A stretch of 23,410 nt of DNA from Gymnopus androsaceus JB14 (Eukaryota; Basidiomycota; Agaricomycetes; Agaricales; Omphalotaceae). Under the pieces are notes generated by a model. That model was given only the letters and a program-made list of their open reading frames with translations. It did not search any database and was not told the origin of the DNA. The stretch lies in assembly GCA_009733575.1 (NCBI GenBank), contig ML770042.1, positions 1-23,410 on the forward strand. The letters run 5' to 3'. Positions 1 to 9,717 of this stretch are shown here, piece by piece (position 1 is the first letter of the stretch; every line of letters begins with the position of its first letter). Position numbers and translations under genes: made by a program.

Positions 1-3000
1 CCATCTGAAGCTCGTGCTTATTTTGAAAACCTCGGATACAAGCCTCTTCCTCGTCAAAGCACCGCCGACTACCTTACTGGATGCACGGATATCAACGAAC
101 GACAGTACGCTCCTGGTCGCTCCGCTGCAGATGTTCCCTCGACATCTTCCGCCTTGGAAAGTGCATATCGCCTGTCAAAGTACGCTCAGGACAACGCGGA
201 TGTACTCGAAAAGTACAAGATCGCCATGGCCACGGATAAAGCAGATCAGGAAGCTTTCCGTCAATCAGTCGCAGCTGACAAGAAGAAGGGTGTGTCGCAG
301 AAGAGCCCTTACACACTCGGATTCACTGGTCAGGTTCGCGCTCTGGTCGTTCGTCAATTCCAGCAACGATTGCAGGATAGGTTCCAGCTTTACACCAGTT
401 TCACCCTCAGCACTGCCTTGGCTCTTGTCATTGGTGGCGCTTTCTTCGCTCTACCGACGACGTCTGCTGGTGCATTCACGCGTGCAGGTCTCCTCTTTGC
501 TGCTGTACGCCTCTCTTCCTCATGACTTGTTTTATGTATCTCTAATCTATCGCTACAACAGTTGTTAACTACGTGTTTGGATGCGTTCATGGAAATGCCC
601 ACGCAAATGGTACTTTTGCCTTTTTAAGAAAGCAAAAAACAAATTCTTACAAGCCTTATTCTCATAGGTTGGACGACCGATTCTCCACAAACAGACCAAC
701 TACAGCATGTACCGTCCCTCAGCCGTCGCTATTGCCAACACCTTCGCCGACATGCCTTTCTCGGCTGCTCGTGTCCTGATATTCAACATTTGCGTCTACT
801 TCATGTCAAATCTCAACCGGTCGGCTGGTGGATTCTTCACGTTCCACATCTTCAACTACATCGCGTTCTTGACTATGCAAGGATTTTTCCGTACGTTCGG
901 ACAGTTGTGCACCAACTTTGACTCGGCTTTCCGTCTTGCGGCGTTCTTTATTCCCAACTTGTAAGAACCTGTTTTCTTGTTCATAGTAGTTGGATTTTGC
1001 TGACTGCTTTGCTTTCGCAGTATTGAGTACACCGGCTATCTCGAGCCCGTCAATAGCATGAAGCGGTGGTTGTTCTGGATCTACTATCTCAACCCGATTG
1101 CTTATGGTAAGATGCCTTGACTCTTCTTCGACTGATTGATACCAACTGCTATATTACAGCCTGGCAGGGAATCATGGAAAATGAGTTCAGGCGGATCAAT
1201 GTAGGTGATGCTTTGTTCTAGCTATCGAATATATACTAACGGAAACCTCTACAGTTAACCTGCGATGGAACCTACATCATTCCTCGTAATGGTGGAGATG
1301 TGACGAAATACCCTGCTGGTCTTGAAGGCAACCAAGTCTGTACACTGTTCGGTTCGACTGGCGGTGCTGCTACAGTGTCCGGTCATCAGTATGTCTTTGC
1401 GGGCTATGGCCTTGACACTACCGATCTTTGGAGACGTTGCTTCTTGGTGCTTCTCGGCATGTTCTTTTTCTTCCAGCTCACCCAGGTTATAGCTTTGGAG
1501 TTCTTCCCAGTACGCCCAATTTTTTTTAAGCACCAGTCGCCGATATTAACCCTTTTTTTTTCTCAGCAATATGTTGTCAATGTCGGATTCAAGATCTTCG
1601 CCAAGGAAAATGCGGAAACTAAGAAGCTCAACGAAGCTCAACAGGCCAAGAAAGCTGCTCGTCTAGAACAGGCTCACGGTGACGAGAAGCTTCTAGAGGA
1701 GGTAGAGAAGACCGAAAGGGAAGAAATGTATGTTTTCACTCTATTTTTGTGCTATTTTATACTCATTCTTCTTGATACAGAATTGCGGATCGTCCTTACA
1801 GGAAGACCTTCACTTGGGAAAATCTCAACTACATTGTTCCTGTCCCAGGTGGAACCAGGCGTTTGCTTCATGATGTTAACGGCTATGTTAAACCTGGTAC
1901 TCTGACCGCTCTTATGGGTGCTAGGTGAGTGATTAGTAGTGCTTGACAAAGATGGCACTCTGATCGTGTGTGATCAGTGGTGCCGGAAAGACTACATGCC
2001 TGGATGTTCTCGCTCAGAGGAAGAACATCGGTGTCATTTCTGGAGACGTTTTGGTCGATGGACGTCCTTTGACTTCCGACTTTGCGCGAGGTACCGCCTA
2101 TGGTAGGTTTCAGACTTTCAGTAATCTAAGTTATTGGTTCCTTCTAACAATCCTTCCTTTCAGCTGAGCAAATGGATGTCCATGAAGGAACAGCGACCGT
2201 CCGAGAAGCAATGCGATTCTCTGCATATCTTCGCCAACCGGCTGAAGTCTCAATCGAAGAGAAGAACGCCTACGTCGAGGAGATCATCGAGTTGCTTGAA
2301 TTGCAAGATATCTCCGAGGCCGTCGTTTTCTGTCTCGGCGTCGAAGCGAGGAAGAGGTTGACTATCGGTGTCGAGCTTGCTAGCAAACCGGAGCTCCTTT
2401 TGTTCTTGGATGAACCCACCTCTGGTCTCGACGCTCAAAGCGCCTGGAACCTGGTTCGATTCTTGCGCAAACTCGCCGACCAAGGTCAAGCCATTCTATG
2501 TACTATCCACCAGCCCTCGTCCCTCCTCTTCGAAAGCTTTGACCGCCTGCTTCTTCTTGAAACTGGTGGCGAAACTGTCTACTTTGGCGACATTGGCTCT
2601 GATTCGCATATCATTCGCAATTACTTTGCTCGTCATGGTGCTGTATGTCCTGCCAACGTTAATCCCGCCGAGTACATGCTCGAAGCGATTGGTGCTGGAG
2701 TTGCTGCTCGGGTTGGTGACCGGGACTGGAAAGATGTTTGGCTCGATTCGCCCGAGTGCTCTGCAGTGAGGAAGGAGATTGCTGCGATTAAAGAGCGAGG
2801 ATTGGCTCAACCTGCACCTGATGGCGAGGCATTAAGCACTTGTAAGTGATTTCCTTATCTATCTTCTTGGTCTGAATACTAATTCTTGTGATAGACGCCA
2901 CCTCGTTCTTCTACCAACTCAAACTTGTCGTGGAAAGGAACAATCGGGCTCTTTGGCGAATGCCTGACTACATCTTTACTAGGCTCTTCGTTTGCATGTT

Positions 3001-4169
3001 CATATCGCTCTGGGTATCCCTCTCGTTCTTGCAGCTTGGGGATGGCGTCAGGGATTTGCAGTTCCGGGTTTTCGCCATGTGAGTTGGATGCTTAGTGTCG
3101 TTCACTGCTCTTCTTGAACTGTTTCCATTAGTTTCTGGGTTTGCGTTCTTCCTGCCATCATCATGTCTCAGATTGAGCCCATGTTCATCATGAACAGGCG
3201 TATCTTCATCCGAGGTTCGTTCTCCTTTAACTACGAAGGTAACTATCTAACAATAATGTGCAGAATCCTCGAGTCGTATCTATTCACCATATGCTTTCGC
3301 TGTCGGTCAATTGCTTGGTGAAATTCCTTATAACATTCTCTGTGGTATTGTATATTGGGGTGAGTAACACCAGTTCTATCTTTATGTATGGTATGTCTAA
3401 TGAATTTACCAGCCCTTATGGTCTACCCAATGGGTTTCGGTCAAGGCTCAGCAGGGGTGAACGGCACAGGATTCCAGCTTTTGGTTATCATTTTCATGAT
3501 GCTGGTACGTTGACTTCCTTATTGAAATCTTACAATCACTCACTAGGCTCGTTTGTAGTTTGGTGTATCTCTCGGTCAGCTTATTGCAGCCATCTCCCCC
3601 AGTGTTCAGGTCGCGGTATTGTTCAACCCTTTCATTGGTTTGGTCCTTACCACCTTCTGTGGTGTGGTTATTCCTTACCCGACCATGAATTCATTCTGGA
3701 GAGCTTGGCTCTATCAGCTGTCTCCATACACTCGTACTCTTGCCGCCATGCTCTCAACCGAGTTACAGTACGTGTCTATGAATCTTTGATGCGTATCATT
3801 GCTCATCTCTTCTCCAGTGGTCTCGTCATTACCTGCCAGAGCGACGAGTTCTACACCTTCAACCCACCTTCAGGCCAAACCTGTGCCGAATGGGCAAATG
3901 ATTTCGTTGATGTTTTCGGAGGCTACCTTAATAACCCTAACGCCACTTCATCCTGTCAGTATTGCGAATACCGTACTGGTGACGAGTTCTACACCCCGCT
4001 AAACATCAGTTTCGATAACCGATGGAGAGATGTGTTTATCATATTTGCGTTCTTTGGTGAGTCCTGTCCGGTCCCACACTCAAGAGCAATCATCTTATTT
4101 TTTGCGCTAGTTTTCAACGTTCTTGTAACGATTGCCGCTTCGCGTTTCCTTCGTTATGCCAAACGGTAA
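1..4169 (+). CDS. PDR-type (ABCG) drug-efflux ABC transporter, 5' truncated
   Basis: ATP-driven plasma-membrane exporter of the fungal pleiotropic drug resistance family. The frame is open from base 1. I can splice 17 exons: 1-504, 562-609, 668-960, 1021-1106, 1160-1200, 1255-1509, 1567-1727, 1781-1924, 1978-2102, 2164-2841, 2895-3078, 3132-3214, 3264-3359, 3413-3504, 3559-3767, 3818-4056 and 4111-4169. They give about 1098 residues with no internal stop. Against a usual length near 1500, the first nucleotide-binding domain is missing, cut by the window edge. Visible in order: the end of the domain 1 linker, membrane domain 1, a charged linker, nucleotide-binding domain 2 and membrane domain 2, ending SRFLRYAKR. 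Domain 2 has Walker A (GASGAGKTT, its Ser codon split by the intron at 1925-1977), a signature region [15 protein letters not shown] near 2334-2378, Walker [17 protein letters not shown] near 2392-2440, and the H-loop IHQPSS near 2503. The substrate cannot be told from sequence. Confidence 0.95.
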
Positions 4170-4206
4170 TGCGACGCTCTACGCACATAATTATGATCCT
4201 ACGCAT

Positions 4207-4227
4207 AGATAGATAGCGCATCTATCT
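4207..4227 (+). other. Perfect 8-bp hairpin in the transporter 3' flank
   Basis: AGATAGAT, a 5-base loop (AGCGC) and ATCTATCT form a perfect stem, starting 37 bases after the transporter stop codon. It probably lies in the 3' untranslated region. No function is known to me; in a fungus it should not be read as a bacterial-style terminator. Confidence 0.4.
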
Positions 4228-5458
4228 CTTCACGAAAAAGTATCGGTTGTATATGCAGTACATATTTTAGCACGGGGCACATTTTTCACCATTATAGATC
4301 TTATACTACTTAGAGCGCATTTTTAATCATAACTTCATACGAACATATGTGCTTGATTTCTTGAATGATAGTTTCGTTGCAAACAAGGAAACCATTTCAT
4401 TCTCTGTCCTGCTCGGATGATTCCCACTCAGTATAACTACAATTCTCTATCGTGGATTGCATTTGAGAACAGTTAAAGTTGATTGAAAATGTCCAGATGG
4501 AAACCTCCACATGTACGGTATTACGGTTTCGAATGAAGGCCAAGAATCTGCATCGATTCTGGATGTTTTTTCGGCATCTCCCGAAGTTGAGATTTTGCTC
4601 TCCCCATTGCTCAAGAGCATTCAACTTCATTTACGACTCTTCCGGGGCATATCCAGACCTGTTAATTAGCCCGGATGAATGTACTAGCTAACATTCTCTA
4701 CCGTTCTCTGTTTCATCCACTGCGTATAGGAGGAGTAAAGAGAGAGGCGCATGAGAGAGAGAGGGGCGTTAATGTGATGCGAGGAGGGGAAGACGTTGGC
4801 GGAGATTTTAGTTAGGCTTAGAGCCCGAAGTGTTGGGTTCGATTCCCAAGATTTGTGTCACAGTTGCACTACGAAGAGCAATCTAGAATCGGGCTAGGAT
4901 GCGTTCAGACTCAAGCTCGATTCAGGACTCCGAAGGCGGGCTAGCAGTGAAAGTACAGATGGGTCCAGGACTGTCATTGTCACTAGATAAGTAAGCTTTA
5001 TTTAATGTCCGTAGAACATTTTTTCCCGTTGGTCTGGTCAGCTTCGGCTCGATTCGCAAGCAAGATAGCTGACCCTAACAGTTAGTTTTTTTTGAATCAC
5101 TAGGTGGTGTACACGATTGCGAGAATATATTTTGAACCGATATCTTTGGCCTTCCGATCCTTCCAGTTTTTCGATCTCGATATTACCTGGCTTGTTTCTT
5201 GCTTCCCCGGATCGTCTTAAATTTATTGGCTCGCCGCATCGTATCTTTCTACAACAAAAAGACTCATTAATTTATCAGACATTTGTCTCTACCCCTCTCG
5301 ATGTAATTCTTTAAATTTTCTTACATTTTAACGAAGGTAGCCTTAGTAACTATCATAATCTCTGCCTCCACGAATCTCACTCGGAAACAGCAGTTTCCGC
5401 TTGAATGGCCCATTGTAGTCAGGGGGTGGCTTTCACCAATCTGACTCCACCCTCAGTG
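4228..5458. other. Gene-free stretch after the transporter
   Basis: I see no convincing gene. Open frames at 4479-4691 (+), 4397-4630 (-) and 5117-5314 (+) are short, have no recognisable motif and no good splice partners. The stretch holds an orphan tRNA-like T-arm at 4833-4849 and an A/G-rich run at about 4730-4790. It is probably the 3' region of the transporter plus old, degraded sequence. Confidence 0.4.
4833..4849 (+). other. Isolated tRNA-like T-arm / B-box
   Basis: TTGGG, TTCGATT and CCCAA form a perfect 5-bp stem with the 7-base loop of a tRNA T-arm, containing the B-box GGTTCGATTCC. An A-box-like TAGTTAGGCTTAGAGC lies just upstream (about 4809-4824), but there is no room for an anticodon arm. 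The next seven bases have no partner for an acceptor stem. It is a tRNA relic, a SINE piece or chance. Confidence 0.25.
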
Positions 5459-6678
5459 TCATCGTACATTGTTTCGACAATAGGCGAGAGCCGTTTTTTT
5501 CCATGAATCAAGACTCTTCAAGCCTGTGATTCGTAGTCGGGAGGATACTCGTTCAGCTCTCGCTCTTCCACTTCTTCCCAACCGCTCAAGTATCTCGACC
5601 ATTCTTTGCTGCAGCACAACTATCTGTGAGTCGCGACTACCATCCCGCTCAGTTTGTACTAGCCCGTTTAATGATTCCTGAGTAGCTCGCAGTTCTTCTT
5701 GAGCTTGGGCATCCATTGCTTGCCGTGATCGTGATTGTTTGGGTTGGCCTTGACATAATTAGTCAGTTCACATGTTATCGCGACACATATTTTGGTAAGC
5801 TCACCTCCTATGGAACGAGAAAATGGTAGGATTGGGGCGTGTTAGTGGGATTCTTGTTGGGAGAATCACTAGGGACGAAATTAGTTGCAACAGGTCATCC
5901 AACAGACGCACTTACAATTGCCAGGGAGAGATAGCTTCTGCGTCATTCTTCAGTTGATTCATTTGCCTCCGATTCTTTCGTTGTTTACAAAACAACCAAC
6001 ATAACAAAGAGAATTAAAAAGAGTAAGGCGAAGCCCCCAACCGTACCTCCAACCACTGCTGATTTATTGGATGGTTTGAGGCAGGTATCGGTGGTGTGCA
6101 ACGTGCTGGAGGATGTGAGTGTAGAGATCGTGAATGTGTCAGGAATGTGAGTATAGAGACCGTGGATGTGTGTGCCAGGAATGGAAGATTGACGGAGTAT
6201 AGAGACTGCGGTAGCACTATCTCGCTCAGCACGGATTGTCTCACTGCAATACCACATGGTAGGCGAGCCTGTCTCAGCGTGAATACCTCACCGAAGCGAC
6301 AATTCTACCGCTGTTGTGCCTACTAAAGCACATGGCCTCCAATCCAACGATGAATAGATCCAGACGCGGACACAATGAAAGTATTAGTCGCAGTCACAGT
6401 TTGAGTCGAAGTCACAATGGCCTAAGACTCGTTTAGGTCAAGATCGGCGTCAGTGGTGAACACCTGGGTGTAGGTAGTTGCTGCTCCGTTTCCTGCTATC
6501 CCGACCAATTGCAATGGGTTGTTTGCTTCAAGAAATGCCATCCGAAGGTGAATGTAGTGTAACTGATTGACAGCAGACGTAGCCTGAGGGTGGGTTAAAA
6601 CAATCCAATTGCATCTTATTCAAACTTACGAGTAAATATTATTACGACTGCCAGCAGAGGTAAAAGGATGTAAGCCAT
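5459..6678 (-). pseudogene. Single-pass membrane protein, decayed multi-exon gene
   Basis: The pieces match the plan of basidiomycete single-pass surface proteins: signal-like start, Ser/Thr-rich outer part, one membrane helix, basic stop-transfer, cytosolic coiled coil. The start MAYILLPLLAVVIIFT (6678-6630) is followed by a good donor. The outer part contains a 32/36-base tandem repeat. The helix SAVVGGTVGGFALLFLILF is coded at 6062-5988. The basic run CKQRKNRR that should follow lies in the next reading frame, so a one-base shift sits at the membrane exit. After an intron starting at 5915 come PILPFSRSIG and a coiled-coil-like tail (about 5716-5459) rich in Gln and Glu. Two further breaks are likely near 6320 and 6440. 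No known function; a cell-surface sensor or adhesin-like role is only a guess. The true 5' end may lie further right. Confidence 0.4.
6115..6182. repeat. Two-copy tandem repeat in the membrane-protein relic
   Basis: Two adjacent units, 6115-6146 (32 bases) and 6147-6182 (36 bases), both start GTGAGT and end CAGGAAT. They lie in the region coding for the Ser/Thr-rich outer part next to the membrane helix. Such juxtamembrane stalks often vary by repeat number. Confidence 0.6.
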
Positions 6679-6689
6679 GGTTACGACCT

Positions 6690-7898
6690 GGGAGAAAAGA
6701 AGTGGGGAAGGGTGATTTGTTACTTACCTTGACTGTTATATTGCGCGTTGCGTTGATAAAACGATCCAAATCACCAAAGACGCTGCCGTCTCGTTCATCT
6801 ATCATCCCATATCTCTTTGAATCTGTTTTCGAACTGAGAAATGAGGGCAGCAGGGAAACGAACATTCGTGAGATACAACAGCCTTTATAACGAACAGCGC
6901 AAATTGTTGTGGATGTTACCAACAATCAACTATCCCCCAGTAAAATCATCTCGAGTGAGAGCTAGACCTAACTCAAAGTTGAGCGTCCCATGGCAGATGC
7001 TGCGCTTCCTCCAGCACCTGAGCGAGATCTCGCTCCTTAGTACTTCCAGTCTACCGTGTACCACCGAATATCTGAATTTGAATCGATACCTAGTATGTGT
7101 AAGTAGTAATAGCTAGGCCCTCGAGTCCAAGACTTTCATCGGCGGGATAGGACAACGATGAAGAGAGGTATGCGGTAGGATTGGGTCGCAAAGAGTACAG
7201 CATCCTGTGAAGGGGGATGCGATTGGGAATTAACGGGGGTTGGTTAATGGAGATTGGGGTTGATGGCAAGATGGACAGAGCAGTCAGGATTGGAAGTCAT
7301 CGTGAAGGAATAGTACTCGAACAACCTCAAGGAGTGGTTAATATAGAATGTAGTACACAGGATGATAGTCCAAATCGGAAAGGCCTATGAGCATGAAGAC
7401 CGTTAGGACCGACGACGACAACGAAAAGCAGCAGTAAAACTCACTAATGATTTCCGACTCCCACCGAAACCATACAGAAGTAGATCGTTTTTCACTAGGC
7501 GTCAAGTCAGTTTTCGCGACAAATCAGACGACAGTGAAGATAAACGCACGCTCATGCTCAGTGTAGGTTACAGAGTCTCGGGTAACATTTTCGGAACCAA
7601 TGGGTTCTTCGTGGATGAGGTCAGGAGCTACGCTTGACACCTCCACGGTGAAGAAGGGCGAGTCGATGGTTTCGTGATACTTACCTGAGAGATATTTTAG
7701 TACTGCGTTTGTCGTCAAGTAAAAAAGTAAACGAAAGCGAATGAATAGAAGCAAACCCACGAAAACGGGAACGCAAAAGCAAAAAGAAAACCAAATGATC
7801 TCAGAGGAACGTATCTTACCTATGTATCACATCGTACTAAGCCTGGCGACTCTTTCGAACTCCCTAGCTTTCATCTTCTCTATTCCCTCAACGTAATA
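6690..7898. other. Gene-poor stretch left of the transposon
   Basis: Short open frames only. A minus frame at 7524-7760 contains a hydrophobic start and a good donor (GTAAGT near 7685), so it could be the first exon of a gene whose remainder I could not assemble. A minus frame at 6626-6925 ends in a good donor just before the signal-like exon of the membrane-protein relic and may belong to it. I see nothing else that I can support. Confidence 0.3.
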
Positions 7899-7994
7899 TC
7901 ATTTCTCGTTATCAGTCCCACTTTCGCCTACGTCCACTGCAAGCTCTAAAAGAACCTCCAACCACGTGCGGAGGACGGGAAACGGAAGATCAGG

Positions 7995-8003
7995 GAAGTC
8001 GAT
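7995..8003. repeat. Target-site duplication, left copy
   Basis: GAAGTCGAT directly abuts the left inverted repeat and is repeated exactly at 8766-8774. Confidence 0.85.
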
Positions 8004-8044
8004 ATCATCGCCAATAAGACCCTTCATTTTGGCGGATCACGTGA
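8004..8044. repeat. Left terminal inverted repeat
   Basis: 41 bases; the reverse complement matches 8725-8765 at 40 of 41 positions (one G/A difference close to the inner end). Confidence 0.9.
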
Positions 8045-8555
8045 CTAAGTTGCGCAATTTCATCACGTTCTCTTTCAACTTGTTTACTTCCTCGCGAGTC
8101 CGTGAAGCGAGCTCAGTTATTGTTATGTTACAATCTGTATAATTAGCTAATTACATATAGAGGCCGTCGAAGTAAATATACTCTCCTCTGACCGGCCTGA
8201 CCTCTAACATGTGGGCGCTGCCCCTGGACTCCCGCCTGACCCCAGCCAACAGCGCTTGCACCCTAACTGCCTAACCCAAACCTAACTTGACCACTACCAT
8301 GGATGCAAACGTGTCGCGCACATTCTAGGCTAGTATCACACCATCGTCCGTTCCCGCTTTCTCCCGAGACTCGAGTCTAGACTGTCTAATTGTCAGCTGC
8401 ACAGTGCAAGCGGCGAGCGCTAGGGAATATGGAGATGCCGGAACGTGCATTTCAATTTCAATATCAACTTGATTTGTGATTTGGGATAAGGTGCGGTAGA
8501 GAGCGTTCATTTCCGGGGAATGGATGCGCCTCGCGTGCAACACTAAGGATACTTT

Positions 8556-8663
8556 AAAAAAGATCAAGGCGGGATTTGAACCCTGCTAGCAAAAATGAAC
8601 AGGCGCCTATGAAGCATCGGACACCTATATTCAGGCTGCGCTAAACCACTCAGCTAAATGAAT
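8556..8663 (-). ncRNA. tRNA-like polymerase III unit inside the transposon
   Basis: On the minus strand there is an A-box TAGCTGAGTGG (8656-8646) and, about 65 bases on, a B-box GGTTCAAATCC (8582-8572). A run of six T (8561-8556) follows, the usual polymerase III stop. The T-loop TTCAAAT is canonical, but only three of five T-stem pairs form. The presumed acceptor arms (ATTCATT and CTTGATC) do not pair, and the D-stem pairs at two of four positions. A 7-base loop TTCATAG with anticodon-like CAT can be drawn, but it lies too far from the D-arm. So this is a decayed tRNA or a tRNA-derived SINE-like unit rather than a working tRNA. Transcription is plausible but unproven. Confidence 0.45.
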
Positions 8664-8724
8664 ACAAGTTGTATAGTAACAAGCACGTATAAGAAACCGT
8701 AATGCTGAGATGATGCCATATAGA

Positions 8725-8765
8725 TCATGTGATCCGCCAAAATGAAGGGTCTTATTGGCGATGAT
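8725..8765. repeat. Right terminal inverted repeat
   Basis: Reverse complement of 8004-8044 with a single mismatch; it ends directly at the right target-site copy. Confidence 0.9.
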
Positions 8766-8774
8766 GAAGTCGAT
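8766..8774. repeat. Target-site duplication, right copy
   Basis: GAAGTCGAT, identical to 7995-8003. Confidence 0.85.
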
Positions 8775-8885
8775 GGGAGTATAATTCGCGCTATTAGGAA
8801 CGACCAATAGTCGGGTGATGAATGAAATTGATGACAGATGGGACGGAGGAAGGAGAGCTTGTCCTGATATTGACGAGTCTCGGTA

Positions 8886-9717
8886 GAGCTAGTGTACATG
8901 TTTGAAATCAAATACAGCAAAAAGACAGGAAGAGACTGACCTGCCAGTGAAAACCCGTTAAGTCGCCTTTACACTCAGGTCCGGCTGAATGCACGAGGAG
9001 TCACTGGCCATAGACGAAGAATTGTCGTGTTCCGTTTTTCTCGAGATCTAGACATGTTAGTTTCAGCTAGATATGACGATGGTGGTACGTGATGATGCAG
9101 AATCCGAACACGGCAGATCTGAACACCAGAATCATTCACTCGAGAACAGACGGCGAGCTCACAGCATCGATGCCCCCTGAGAATGCCGATACTATATCTA
9201 TACTTCTTTTTGAGTATGTTCAAGTTCAAGAGCACCGGGAACGACCAGGTCCTCACCGGCCAATGCCTGGAAATTGATACTATCTACAGTAACAGTTAGC
9301 CTGATTGGCTGCGTCGGCAATGATGCAACCCTGATGCGTCGGCAATACCCGCAGATTTATCACGCACGGCAATTTCCGTCTACGAACTGACAGCATTCTC
9401 GCATCTTGATGCCCTCCCCCACTCACCTTCCATGTCAAGTCTCAACCTTTAACAATGCTTTGCAGACCTCTAACTGGTTTAAACTCTACCTCTTGTGACC
9501 TCGTCTAATGCGCAATTCAAACATTCGCCATTTGTAGTGTCGGATCCGCATCTGCTTGTTGGCAAGTCATTATATCCATATTTTACACACCAAAATAAAG
9601 AATCATAATAGGAAACAGCAACCTCGGGACGCTGCTCTTTGTGACGACCATGGACCTAGTGCTTTTTTCACCGACTTTCAGATAACGATAATCACGCTTG
9701 TACGAATCGCTACTCAC
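8886..9717. other. Stretch between the transposon and family 1 copy A
   Basis: No gene I can support. Holds a 12-base direct repeat (TGCGTCGGCAAT at 9310-9321 and 9335-9346). The part from about 9570 resembles the sequence left of copy B (about 18760 onward), so the segment shared by copies A and B extends past their coding parts. A small terminal exon of copy A could lie near 9630-9690, after the donor at 9717. Confidence 0.35.

Larger units (their letters stand above)
8004..8765. mobile_element. Non-autonomous DNA transposon (MITE-like, possibly Mutator-type)
   Basis: 762 bases bounded by 41-base terminal inverted repeats that differ at one position (8004-8044 and 8725-8765). The ends read ATCATCGCCAATAAGACCC inward from both sides. 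A perfect 9-base direct repeat (GAAGTCGAT) flanks it. There is no open frame large enough for a transposase, so it must move in trans. Target duplications of 8-11 bases are typical of Mutator-like elements, and some fungal families such as KDZ make 8; the assignment is therefore an inference. The near-identical ends and perfect duplication point to a fairly recent insertion. The interior carries a tRNA-like unit on the minus strand near its right half. Confidence 0.88.
7899..8885 (-). pseudogene. Reading frame split by the transposon insertion (tentative)
   Basis: If the transposon and one target-site copy are ignored, the minus frame runs open from about 8885 across the junction and on to a stop at 7899. 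That is roughly 40 codons before and 34 after the site. The part just after the junction reads IDFPDLPFPVLRTWLEVLLE, an amphipathic, protein-like stretch. A second frame is also open across the join but closes after about 16 more codons. I do not recognise the product and see no start codon, so this would be an internal or last exon. The evidence is only frame continuity and residue composition. Confidence 0.28.

Noticed and set aside
3258..4169. A 303-codon plus-strand open frame starting at 3258
   Set aside because: It reads through several clear introns of the transporter and changes frame against the conserved membrane domain. Only its last part is truly coding.
4809..4856. A working tRNA gene
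   Set aside because: There is a perfect T-arm but no anticodon arm, and the acceptor stem cannot be paired.
8240..8300. CCCTAA-like words (CACCCTAACTGCCTAACCC) that could be an interstitial telomere
   Set aside because: The words are irregular and too few; there is no run of perfect TTAGGG units.
8975..9256. 93-codon minus-strand frame
   Set aside because: No motif, no usable splice sites and low-complexity codon use; probably chance.
9310..9346. Direct repeat TGCGTCGGCAAT as a possible transposon footprint
   Set aside because: Only 13 bases separate the two copies and there are no inverted ends; too little to call.
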